Source: Pseudochrobactrum asaccharolyticum
GTDB taxonomy: Bacteria; Pseudomonadota; Alphaproteobacteria; Rhizobiales; Rhizobiaceae
Assembly: GCF_003314995.1 (NCBI RefSeq)
Contig: NZ_QNRH01000008.1
Location: 62,001-126,000 of the forward strand
DNA length: 64,000 nt
Direction: 5' to 3'
Both the position numbers and the translations under genes were made by a program. Of the stretch, positions 57,386 through 64,000 are shown piece by piece. The notes under the pieces are model-generated. The model was given only the letters and a program-made list of their open reading frames with translations, was not told where the DNA came from and did no database searches. The stretch's first letter is position 1. The number at the start of each line of letters is the position of its first letter.

Positions 57386-57420
57386 AAAGAAACCCGCCGA
57401 ATGGCGGGTTTCTTTTTATT
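57386..57420. terminator. Bidirectional intrinsic terminator
   Basis: GAAACCCGCC / GGCGGGTTTC stem with a GAAT loop, flanked by A/T runs, between the convergent helicase and iron-sulfur carrier genes. Confidence 0.93.
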
Positions 57421-57441
57421 CTCTGTTATTCAGAACGAAAC

Positions 57442-57822
57442 TCAGGCTGCATTATGGGCAGCGTCCAGAGCTTCCTGCGAGACCGGTGTCAGCTCAACAG
57501 ATTCACCACAACCGCAAGCCGAGGTCTGGTTCGGATTGTTAAACACAAATCCGGTGCGCAATGTCGTCACTTCAAAGTCCATCTGCGTGCCGAGCAAAAA
57601 CAATGCAGCTTCCGGAGCGATATAAACTTTCGCACCATCAAGCTCGATCAGATCATCACCGGCTTTGGCTTCCTCAGCCAGCGCGATGGTATATTCCATA
57701 CCGGCGCAACCGCCTTTTTTCACACCCACGCGAATGCCTAAAGCATCCTCATGGGAGGCCTGAATTTCGCGCACGCGTTCCGCTGCTGCGTCAGTCAGGG
57801 TCATTATGGCAAAACGTCCCAT
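57442..57822 (-). CDS. A-type iron-sulfur carrier (HesB/IscA/SufA family)
   Basis: A 126-residue Fe-S carrier that delivers clusters to apoproteins. The three conserved Cys are present: GGCAGMEY (about residue 38) and ACGCGES near the C-terminus (two Cys). The ATG at 57822 gives MGRFAIMTLTDAAAERV; an upstream extension to 57855 has no support. In Hyphomicrobiales such a gene often ends the suf operon; here it is separated from sufT by several kilobases of other genes. Confidence 0.92.
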   Translation of the reverse strand: MGRFAIMTLTDAAAERVREIQASHEDALGIRVGVKKGGCAGMEYTIALAEEAKAGDDLIELDGAKVYIAPEAALFLLGTQMDFEVTTLRTGFVFNNPNQTSACGCGESVELTPVSQEALDAAHNAA

Positions 57823-58270
57823 AAAATATCTCACTTGTATCTGTACACGGTTCAAGGCCGTGCAGTTTCAACCTGTCAGGCAAGTGGTCAGATTTTCGCA
57901 TCAATTGCTGAAAACCGGCAAGCCTCTGATATTCTATCTAGTCTCACATAGTCGTCACTGCAAGTAAAGGACGCGGCATATCAGCCATTTAAAGCATTTC
58001 CAGCAAAAGTGCGAAGCGGTTTTGCGTAAGGATAATGCGTAAAAACAAAAAAGATAGAGCGGTTACAACGGTTCAATATTAACTGGAACCGCTCTACCTG
58101 CATTTTCTGTAGTTTACAGGCGAGAGCGCCGTGCGCCAGACTTAGCAGACGGCGCTCTAAAAGAATAAAATAGAATATTGTCATATAGCGTAAAATTGCC
58201 ATGATCTGTTTGCAGTCTTTTATTCTGTAAAGACATCAAAGTTTTAGACTTCTGATCAGCGGAGACTTTA
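57823..58270. other. 448-bp intergenic region rich in repeat modules
   Basis: Divergent promoters of the Fe-S carrier and the next gene lie at its ends; the middle (57990-58160) is occupied by three repeat modules. No gene. Confidence 0.6.
57990..58160. repeat. Dispersed intergenic repeats, copy E (three modules)
   Basis: Module 1 (57990-58045): AAAGCATTTCCAGCAAAAG, then GCGAAGCGGTTTTGCG. Module 2 (58055-58096): AGAGCGGTT / AACCGCTCT. Module 3 (58123-58158): AGAGCGCCGT / ACGGCGCTCT. Module 3 is the element at 32374 and 37339; module 1 matches the element near 60202-60351 and the type in copy A. Confidence 0.85.
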
Positions 58271-59122
58271 ATGGGCATTCAGCAGAACCGTCATTCCCCC
58301 GCATCACGGCGTCCGGTTGCACTGGCAATCACACAGGATCGTGCTCAGCATCATCGCCTTGCAATCATCCGCCTGCTCGGAACCACAATCATCGGCGCAG
58401 CTCTGCTCACCGGAAGCGCACTTTATGCCAAAGCCGCAGGCACCGCTGAAACCAAAGACAAGGCAACGACGCAGCAGAAGGTAAAACCGGAGGCTTTGAA
58501 AAAAGCCGGTGAAGCAGCGACCAAAGATTCTGAGGAAGAAAAGGCGAAAGTCGAGAAAGCTAAGACCGATAAAACAGACGCTGAAAAGCCAAAGGAAGAA
58601 GCAGCCCCTGCTGATAAGCCTGATGCTAAGAAAGCGACTGAGGCCGAGAAGCCTGAAACCACAGAACCGGAAGCCACCAAAGAAGTTGCCGAAGGTCTGC
58701 TGCTGCCGGATTATCTGGACGACCGCAGCACGCCGCAAAAACTTCTCGAATCCTATTACAATGCGATTAACCGCAAAGAATATGCCCGCGCCTATAGCTA
58801 TTATGCTGAAGGCCAGCTGGGCGATGATTTTGAAAAATACGCCAAGGGCTATGCCGGAACTGAATCTGTAAGTGTCAAAATCGGCAGCAGCGAGCCAGAC
58901 CCGGGTGCCGGTCAGATTTACTGGTCAGTACCAATTGCAATTGAATCCAAGCTGGCAGAAGGCAAAGCGCAGGTTTATACCGGTTGCTATACCATCAGCA
59001 TGAGCAATCCTGCCATGCAGGCTGTGCCGCCATTCAAGCCAATGGCAATCATGGCTGGCACTCTATCAAAATCACCCCTGCCGCTGGACAAAAGCGTGCC
59101 TGAGGAATGCGGCGCACCTTAA
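58271..59122 (+). CDS. Membrane-anchored Lys/Glu-rich protein with C-terminal NTF2-like domain
   Basis: A 283-residue protein with an N-terminal membrane anchor (LAIIRLLGTTIIGAALLTGS, about residues 30-50), a low-complexity Lys/Ala/Glu/Pro linker (about 55-145), and a compact domain (TPQKLLESYYNAINRKEYARAY to the end) that resembles SnoaL/NTF2-like folds. The two Cys (YTGCYTIS, EECGAP) may pair. GCGGAGACTT precedes the ATG at 58271. Function unknown; probably periplasmic. Confidence 0.7.
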   Translation: MGIQQNRHSPASRRPVALAITQDRAQHHRLAIIRLLGTTIIGAALLTGSALYAKAAGTAETKDKATTQQKVKPEALKKAGEAATKDSEEEKAKVEKAKTDKTDAEKPKEEAAPADKPDAKKATEAEKPETTEPEATKEVAEGLLLPDYLDDRSTPQKLLESYYNAINRKEYARAYSYYAEGQLGDDFEKYAKGYAGTESVSVKIGSSEPDPGAGQIYWSVPIAIESKLAEGKAQVYTGCYTISMSNPAMQAVPPFKPMAIMAGTLSKSPLPLDKSVPEECGAP

Positions 59123-59141
59123 TCCCTGTGCTCAGTATTTT

Positions 59142-59176
59142 AGAAAGCCTGTCATCACTGACAGGCTTTTTTGTTT
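59142..59176. terminator. Bidirectional intrinsic terminator
   Basis: Perfect stem AAAGCCTGTCA / TGACAGGCTTT with a 4-base loop and a long T-run, between the previous gene and the convergent AhpD-like gene. Confidence 0.93.
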
Positions 59177-59622
59177 TACGGCTTACGCGGATGAATAAGC
59201 TGCGTGCTGACGCCAATCCGGTTCCACAAATTAATCATACCGACAGCCACAATCAGTTTAGCAATCTCTTCTTCGGAGAACAGTGCTTTCACACGCTCAT
59301 AAAGAGCATCCGGCACGCCGAGTACCGCAATCTGCGTCAGGTGTTCTGTCCATTCCAGCACTGCGCGGTCACGCTCATAAAAACACGGCGATTCACGCCA
59401 TGCGCTCGTCATATAGAGTGTCTGCATATCCATCCCGTCCTGATGGGCATCACGAATGTGCAAGTCAGTGCAATAAGAGCAGCCATTAATCTGCGAAGAA
59501 CGGATTTTCAGAAGATGGAGTAAACGCGGCTCCAGTCCTGCCGCATCAACCGCTGCGTCCAATGCCTGTATGGACTGATAGAGAGCCGGAGCGACTTTCG
59601 CGACATTCATTCTGTTTTTCAT
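59176..59622 (-). CDS. Carboxymuconolactone decarboxylase / AhpD-like protein
   Basis: A 148-residue all-helical protein with the peroxidase-type CxxC motif CSYCTDLHIRDA (about residues 48-59), as in AhpD-like alkylhydroperoxide reductases. Such proteins detoxify organic peroxides or act in redox relays. ATG at 59622. It is divergent from an Rrf2 regulator (87 bp between starts), so its expression is probably controlled by that regulator in response to oxidants (inference). Confidence 0.88.
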   Translation of the reverse strand: MKNRMNVAKVAPALYQSIQALDAAVDAAGLEPRLLHLLKIRSSQINGCSYCTDLHIRDAHQDGMDMQTLYMTSAWRESPCFYERDRAVLEWTEHLTQIAVLGVPDALYERVKALFSEEEIAKLIVAVGMINLWNRIGVSTQLIHPRKP

Positions 59623-59661
59623 AACCTATGCCTTGCAATAAGAGTTTGCCTTAAAATCATC

Positions 59662-59674
59662 GATATAATATATC
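59662..59674. promoter_or_regulatory. Candidate Rrf2 operator palindrome
   Basis: GATATAATATATC, perfect 6-bp arms around one base, in the short intergenic region between the divergent AhpD-like and Rrf2 genes. It overlaps the probable promoter zone. Function inferred from position. Confidence 0.45.
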
Positions 59675-59709
59675 CATGATTAAGACAAAACAAATCACAG
59701 GTTTGTAAC

Positions 59710-60204
59710 ATGCGCAGAATGAGTGACGGGGTTGAGGCGGCATTGCATTGCGCTCTCGTATTGTCAGGACTACCGGAGGATAAGGTTCTGGCAGGCAAAC
59801 ATCTCGCAGAGCTGCACGGCGTATCTGAGAGCTATCTGCTGAAGCACCTGCGTGCCCTCACCGCTGCTGATGTGATCATTGCTGTGCCGGGGCCGCGCGG
59901 CGGCTACCGCCTCGCGCATCCCCCACAGCAAATTACCTTGCTCGATATTGTGGAAGCGATTGACGGCAAAAAACCTGCTTTTATCTGTCGGGAAATCCGC
60001 CGTCGCGCACCCGGAAAGCCAAAAGAACCTTGCCACTACAAACAGGATTGTTTCATCAAATCGCGTATGCTGGCGGCTGAAAAACTATGGCGGGATGCTT
60101 TGCGCAGCCAGAGCGTTGCCGATCTCATTCAGGATGGCGAACAGCAAATCAGCCCCGTCAGCAAGCAGGTTGTATCGGATTATCTTAGCCTGCATGCCCG
60201 CTAG
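59710..60204 (+). CDS. Rrf2-family transcriptional regulator
   Basis: A 164-residue regulator with an N-terminal winged helix (VSESYLLKHLRALTAADVII with GPRGGYRLA wing, about residues 37-70) and a mid-region with Cys residues (FICREIRRR, PCHYKQDCFIK; three Cys at about 97, 112 and 118), the place where IscR/NsrR-type proteins bind a Fe-S cluster. It may therefore sense redox state, oxygen or nitric oxide. Divergent from the AhpD-like gene. ATG at 59710. Confidence 0.87.
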   Translation: MRRMSDGVEAALHCALVLSGLPEDKVLAGKHLAELHGVSESYLLKHLRALTAADVIIAVPGPRGGYRLAHPPQQITLLDIVEAIDGKKPAFICREIRRRAPGKPKEPCHYKQDCFIKSRMLAAEKLWRDALRSQSVADLIQDGEQQISPVSKQVVSDYLSLHAR

Positions 60205-60351
60205 AGCATTTTCAAATTATGATAAACAGATGAATTGGAACTGCTCTATTTTTTTGTGACGCATTATCCTACGCATCGAAGCGGGTAAGAAAGCAATCCA
60301 GTGAATTGCTTTCCCCGCGAAGGCGATTCCCACTTTTGCTGGAAATGCTTT
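60202..60351. repeat. Dispersed intergenic repeat, copy F
   Basis: Begins TAGAGCATTTTC two bases before the Rrf2 stop end and ends GGAAATGCTTT. Inner arms AAGCAATCCA / TGAATTGCTT and CACTTTTGCTGGAAATGC are the complement of module 1 at 57990, i.e. the same element reversed. The left end overlaps the last codon of the Rrf2 gene, so the element has shaped that gene's end. Confidence 0.7.
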
Positions 60352-60353
60352 AA

Positions 60354-60384
60354 ATAAAAAACGCTGCGTTTCCGCAGCGTTTAA
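60354..60384 (-). terminator. Intrinsic terminator of the suf operon
   Basis: ACGCTGCG / CGCAGCGT stem with a TTTC loop and a T-run on the minus strand; it lies 4 bp after the sufT stop. Confidence 0.92.
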
Positions 60385-60386
60385 AA

Positions 60387-60803
60387 TCAGTACCAGCCCA
60401 CAGCAACCTGAGCTTCTTCGGACATGCGATCCGGCGACCATGGCGGATCAAATGTCATAGTCACTTCCACATGGGAAACGCCCTCAACAGTACTAACCGC
60501 ATTTTCCACCCAGCCCGGCATTTCACCGGCAACAGGGCAACCAGGTGCAGTCAGCGTCATATCGATTTTGACTGTACGGTCATCCTCAATATCCACTTTA
60601 TAAATCAGGCCGAGTTCATAAATATCCGCCGGAATTTCCGGATCATAGACAGTTTTCAACGCGCTGATGATATCATCAGTCAGGCGTAGCAATTCCGCTT
60701 CCGGAATTGCGGAAGCGGAAAACACCTTTGAGGCGCCGCTTTCATTTTCTGAGGCTACGGCCTCTGCAGCCGGTACTTCCGGTTTCGTATCCATATTCGT
60801 CAT
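60387..60803 (-). CDS. sufT: SUF system maturation protein SufT (MIP18/DUF59)
   Basis: A 138-residue protein with a variable N-terminus (about 1-35) and a DUF59/MIP18 domain (DDIISALKTVYDPEIPADIY, GCPVAGEMPGWVENAV with the conserved Cys, EVTMTFDPPW). SufT aids Fe-S cluster maturation, particularly for 4Fe-4S proteins under iron limitation or stress. The ATG at 60803 overlaps the sufS stop as ATGA. Last gene of the suf transcript. Confidence 0.92.
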   Translation of the reverse strand: MTNMDTKPEVPAAEAVASENESGASKVFSASAIPEAELLRLTDDIISALKTVYDPEIPADIYELGLIYKVDIEDDRTVKIDMTLTAPGCPVAGEMPGWVENAVSTVEGVSHVEVTMTFDPPWSPDRMSEEAQVAVGWY

Positions 60804-62044
60804 CCAAAAAACTGTCTTGCTTTTTCAAGCGCTGCAACCAGAGCATCCACTTCCGCACGGGTATTATACATACCGAAGGAAGCACGGCAGGTCGATGTCA
60901 CACCAAAGCGCTGCAACAGCGGCTGAGCACAATGCGTTCCTGCCCGCACTGCAATACCGGCACGGTCAATCAGAGTTGAAACATCATGGGCATGAATGCC
61001 CTGCATTTCAAATGCGATGATCGCGCCTTTATCCGGTGCATTACCAACAATACGCAGCGAGTTGATTTTCGCCAGAGCTTCATGCGCATAGAGACGCAAA
61101 TCAGCTTCATGGGCAGAAATCGCCTCACGACCTATGTTCTCTATATAGTCAAGGGCTGCGCCCAATCCAATAGCCTGCACGATCGGCGGTGTTCCGGCCT
61201 CAAAACGATGCGGCGGATGATTATAAGTGACATTATCAAGCGTCACTTCTTCAATCATTTCCCCGCCACCCATAAACGGGCGCATCTGTTCCAGCATTTC
61301 CATACGGCCATACAGCACACCGATACCGGACGGGCCATAGAGCTTGTGGCCGGTCATAATATACCAGTCACAACCGAGACCACGCACATCCACCGGCATA
61401 TGCACGGCAGCCTGTGAACCATCCACCAATACCGGAATACCGCGCGCATGCGCCAGTTCGACGATCTTTTTAATCGGCAGAACCGTACCCGTCACATTGG
61501 ACATATGGGTCAGGGCAATCAGTTTGGTTTTCGGAGTGATGCATTTCTCGAATTCTTCAAGGTGGAACACACCTTCATCATCCACCGGTGCAAAAACCAG
61601 TTTGGCACCCTGGCGCTCACGAATGAAATGCCACGGGACAATGTTGGAATGATGCTCAAGAATGGAGAGCAGGATTTCATCACCCTCACCGATTTTCGGC
61701 ATACCATAACCATAGGCGACAGTGTTGATCGCCTCAGTCGCCGATTTGGTAAAAATGATCTCGTCTACAGAACCGGCATTGAGAAAGCTGCGTACTTTTT
61801 CACGCGAACGCTCATAGGCATCGGTTGCGGCATTGGAGAGAAAATGCAAACCGCGATGCACATTGGCATATTCATTGGAATAAGCGTGCGTTATCGCATC
61901 AATAACCGCCTGCGGCTTCTGTGCCGAGGCACCATTATCGAGATAGATCAGCGGCTTGCCATAGACTTCACGCGACAGAATCGGGAAATCACGACGGATT
62001 GCTTCAACATCATAATTTTGCAGTACAGACGATAATTGATTCAT
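60800..62044 (-). CDS. sufS: Cysteine desulfurase SufS
   Basis: A 414-residue group II cysteine desulfurase that supplies sulfur for Fe-S clusters. The PLP lysine is in GHKLYGPSGIG (about 230), the substrate-side motif is LTHMSNVTGTVLP and the catalytic Cys in AGTHCAQPL (about residue 370). The ATG at 62044 has CAGGAGT upstream; that ribosome binding site directly abuts palindrome 62057-62071. It is followed by sufT and preceded by sufD in the operon. Confidence 0.95.
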   Translation of the reverse strand: MNQLSSVLQNYDVEAIRRDFPILSREVYGKPLIYLDNGASAQKPQAVIDAITHAYSNEYANVHRGLHFLSNAATDAYERSREKVRSFLNAGSVDEIIFTKSATEAINTVAYGYGMPKIGEGDEILLSILEHHSNIVPWHFIRERQGAKLVFAPVDDEGVFHLEEFEKCITPKTKLIALTHMSNVTGTVLPIKKIVELAHARGIPVLVDGSQAAVHMPVDVRGLGCDWYIMTGHKLYGPSGIGVLYGRMEMLEQMRPFMGGGEMIEEVTLDNVTYNHPPHRFEAGTPPIVQAIGLGAALDYIENIGREAISAHEADLRLYAHEALAKINSLRIVGNAPDKGAIIAFEMQGIHAHDVSTLIDRAGIAVRAGTHCAQPLLQRFGVTSTCRASFGMYNTRAEVDALVAALEKARQFFG

Positions 62045-62056
62045 AATCGTACTCCT

Positions 62057-62100
62057 GAGCACTTTGTGCTCAAAAAAGCAGGCAAGAGCACTGCGTGCTC
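62057..62100. promoter_or_regulatory. Two GAGCAC-N3-GTGCTC palindromes upstream of sufS
   Basis: GAGCACTTTGTGCTC at 62057-62071 and GAGCACTGCGTGCTC at 62086-62100 have identical 6-bp arms, start 29 bp apart and sit in the sufD-sufS gap. In RNA the first would pair just ahead of the sufS Shine-Dalgarno. Could be binding sites for a dimeric regulator or RNA hairpins. Confidence 0.7.
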
Positions 62101-62144
62101 ACAAAAATCAATAAGGGCAACAAGTGCTCTATATCAGGGAAGAA

Positions 62145-62164
62145 GAGCGGGAAATTTCCCGCTC
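62145..62164. repeat. 20-bp perfect palindrome after sufD
   Basis: GAGCGGGAAATTTCCCGCTC, self-complementary with no spacer, 13 bp past the sufD stop codon. It lacks a T-run, so it may be a stabilising hairpin or weak terminator or attenuator in the middle of the operon. Confidence 0.75.
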
Positions 62165-62177
62165 TCTATATGCATTA

Positions 62178-63461
62178 TTATGCGTGCTTTTCGAGCCACG
62201 CCTGCAAGATATCTTCCAGCTTTTCAACGAGAACCTCGTTTTCCAGCTCTTCGATAACTTCTGCGATAAAGGCTTTGACCAGCAGGCCACGGGCTGCATT
62301 TTCAGGCACACCGCGCGCCATCAGATAGAAAAGGTGATCCTTTTCAATCTCACGCACAGTTGCACCGTGACCGCAGGCTACATCATCAGCAAAGATTTCC
62401 AGCTCAGGTTTGGCTGCAAATTCCGCATCGTCTGACAACAGCAATGTGTTACAAGCCATTTTCGCGTCTGTTTTCTGAGCGATCTGAGCAACGCGGATCA
62501 TGCCCTGAAAAATACCACGCGCTTTGTCTGTCACCACGTTACGCACAACCTCGGTTGAGGTAGTGTTTTCAACGAGATGACCAACATTCATGGTCACGTC
62601 AGTCACTGTTTCGCCGCCAAGCAGGTTGAGCGTACGCAGCTGGAAGTCAGAGCCTTCGCCCTGCACATCCACATTGATTTCCTGACGTACCAGCTTGCCG
62701 CCGGCATTCATCACGAACAGGATCAGCTTGGAATTCTCACCAATTGTCACATTAATCTGCGACAGCTGTGTGGAGAGATCCGTATGCTCACGCACGATAA
62801 CCCAGACGATTTCTGAATTATCAGCAATGGTCACATGGCCGACACTGGTTGCAAAGGTCTCAGCTTCGCCACCGATCTGACGCTCAACAAATGTCGCTTT
62901 GACATTCGAGCCGATCTTCACCGGAAAACGCACATGGGACTGGCCGGAAGGCTGCAAATTCTGCAACTCAATCGCCTGTTCCAGCTCGGTACCGTCAGCA
63001 ACAGACAGACCCCAGCCATCGCTGGCATAGGCTGCGTTGATCTGGCCGATCGCATCATCGTCACCACGGACTTTCAGGGTATGGGCAGCAATGCCCTGTC
63101 CCAGAATATCGCGGATAGCTTCAACGCGTACGCCTTCAACCTGCACGGATTTCTGCGCAATGCCATTGGCAACGGTCAGAACGGCAGAACTGTCGAGCAG
63201 CGGCGCAACAGATTTATGCGTCACATTCGCATCAAACGGCGCAACAGAGCGCAGCAGTGTACGCAGATCTGTATAGTGCCATGTTTCGATACGACGGCCA
63301 GGCAGACCGTTGATTTTCAAAGCTTCCAGTGCGTTATCACGGGCGCTCAGAACTTCTGTGTCACCCGGCAGATCACCAACGCGAACAGCGAATGCATCAA
63401 GCAAAGCATTCTCAGCCGGTGTTCTGATTTTTGAGGCCGGATTTTGAGAAATGACGTTCAT
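62178..63461 (-). CDS. sufD: Fe-S assembly scaffold protein SufD
   Basis: A 427-residue SufD, a partner of SufB and SufC in the SufBC2D cluster scaffold. The beta-helix core is seen as repeated hydrophobic strands, and the C-terminal segment LSDDAEFAAKPELEIFADDV, then CGHGATVREIEKDHLFYLMARG is typical of SufB/SufD. GAGAGGG ends 6 bp before the ATG at 63461, so I prefer that to the ATG at 63467. It lies 14 bp after sufC. Confidence 0.94.
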   Translation of the reverse strand: MNVISQNPASKIRTPAENALLDAFAVRVGDLPGDTEVLSARDNALEALKINGLPGRRIETWHYTDLRTLLRSVAPFDANVTHKSVAPLLDSSAVLTVANGIAQKSVQVEGVRVEAIRDILGQGIAAHTLKVRGDDDAIGQINAAYASDGWGLSVADGTELEQAIELQNLQPSGQSHVRFPVKIGSNVKATFVERQIGGEAETFATSVGHVTIADNSEIVWVIVREHTDLSTQLSQINVTIGENSKLILFVMNAGGKLVRQEINVDVQGEGSDFQLRTLNLLGGETVTDVTMNVGHLVENTTSTEVVRNVVTDKARGIFQGMIRVAQIAQKTDAKMACNTLLLSDDAEFAAKPELEIFADDVACGHGATVREIEKDHLFYLMARGVPENAARGLLVKAFIAEVIEELENEVLVEKLEDILQAWLEKHA

Positions 63462-63475
63462 ATTCATCCCTCTCT

Positions 63476-64000
63476 TTAAGCAACAGCGCCGATGATTTCA
63501 GCGTAACCGTTTTCTTCCAGATGCAGTGCGAGACTCTTATCGCCGGATTTGATCACCTGTCCTTTGTAGAGAACATGCACGCTGTCCGGTACGATATATT
63601 CCAGCAGACGCTGATAGTGGGTGATCACAATCACTGCACGGTCAGGCGAACGCAGAGCATTTACACCATCGGAAACGATCTTGAGCGCATCGATGTCCAG
63701 ACCGGAGTCGGTTTCATCCAGCACGCAAAGTGATGGCTCCAGAAGCTGCATCTGCAGAATTTCTGCACGCTTCTTTTCACCGCCGGAGAAGCCGACATTA
63801 AGCGGGCGCTTCAGCATGGCCATATCCATGTTCAGGCCACCGGCAGCTTCTTTAACGCGCCGCAGCAGTTCAGGAATTTTCAGCTCTTCTTCACCACGGG
63901 CTTTACGCTGTGAATTCATCGCAACTTTGAGGAATTCCATTGTGGCAACGCCCGGAATTTCCAGCGGATACTGGAATGCAAGGAAGATGCCCTTGGCTGC
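63476..64000 (-). CDS. sufC: SufC ATPase of the SUF system (5' part beyond window)
   Basis: ABC-type ATPase that drives SufBCD. 174 residues of the C-terminal part are visible: Q-loop IFLAFQYPLEIPG at the window edge, signature GFSGGEKKRAEILQM (about residue 70 of the visible part), Walker B LCVLDETDSGLDIDAL and switch His in VITHYQRLLEYI. Walker A lies outside the window. sufB is presumably further right. Confidence 0.95.
   Translation of the reverse strand, partial: AAKGIFLAFQYPLEIPGVATMEFLKVAMNSQRKARGEEELKIPELLRRVKEAAGGLNMDMAMLKRPLNVGFSGGEKKRAEILQMQLLEPSLCVLDETDSGLDIDALKIVSDGVNALRSPDRAVIVITHYQRLLEYIVPDSVHVLYKGQVIKSGDKSLALHLEENGYAEIIGAVA

Overview
The window looks like chromosomal DNA of an alphaproteobacterium of the Hyphomicrobiales, most probably a Brucellaceae member with lower GC than Brucella itself (Pseudochrobactrum, Paenochrobactrum or Falsochrobactrum type). 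The evidence is a CckA kinase, an alphaproteobacterial DksA with a degenerate zinc finger, a Growth-Pole-Ring-like giant coiled-coil protein, an Omp25/Omp31-type porin, a Brucella-type choloylglycine hydrolase and a SUF operon ending in sufT. No rRNA, CRISPR array, prophage or intact insertion sequence was found. Species assignment is not possible from this window alone.

Layout. 1-3484: TRAP transporter (dctM cut by the window edge, dctQ), an N-formylglutamate-amidohydrolase-like enzyme and a divergent RpiR regulator. 3731-6138: an MFS exporter and a Leu/Ile/Val-type binding protein sharing a terminator. 6256-18299: core block with cckA, a FliO-like membrane protein, dksA, a SixA-type phosphatase, ycjX and its membrane partner, an O-methyltransferase, and folP-folB-folK. 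18551-26485: a DUF922 protease-like protein, ferredoxin reductase, a 2Fe-2S ferredoxin and the 1583-residue polar-growth protein. 26683-43868: metabolic and stress genes: aldehyde dehydrogenase, orphan peptide-binding protein, UspA, a 17M-like stress protein, AraC/Fsr pair, small periplasmic proteins, GNAT, a diguanylate cyclase, an OMP plus choloylglycine hydrolase operon, and a complete sugar ABC importer.

44259-50326 is the most accessory part: an Hsp70-like ATPase, then a DUF465 gene and a stand-alone F0 subunit a (atpB) behind a perfect FNR/FixK-type box (TTGATCCTGATCAA), an EF-hand protein, small conserved proteins, and a second identical box ahead of two tandem paralogous two-helix membrane proteins. 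I infer a small oxygen-responsive island built around a duplicated ATP synthase a-subunit. It is the best candidate here for an undescribed system. It is followed by about 850 bp without a convincing gene.

50327-64000: Omp25/31-type porin, LysE exporter, VOC protein, the nucleotide-excision endonuclease Cho, a histidine phosphatase, two tandem tRNA-Thr(TGT) genes, nadK, a DEAD-box helicase, an A-type Fe-S carrier, a divergent AhpD-like/Rrf2 pair, and the 3' part of the SUF operon on the minus strand (sufC partial, sufD, sufS, sufT). The sufD-sufS gap holds three perfect palindromes.

Dispersed imperfect-palindrome intergenic repeats occur at least six times and in one place supply a stop codon. 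Many gene ends carry strong, often bidirectional, intrinsic terminators.
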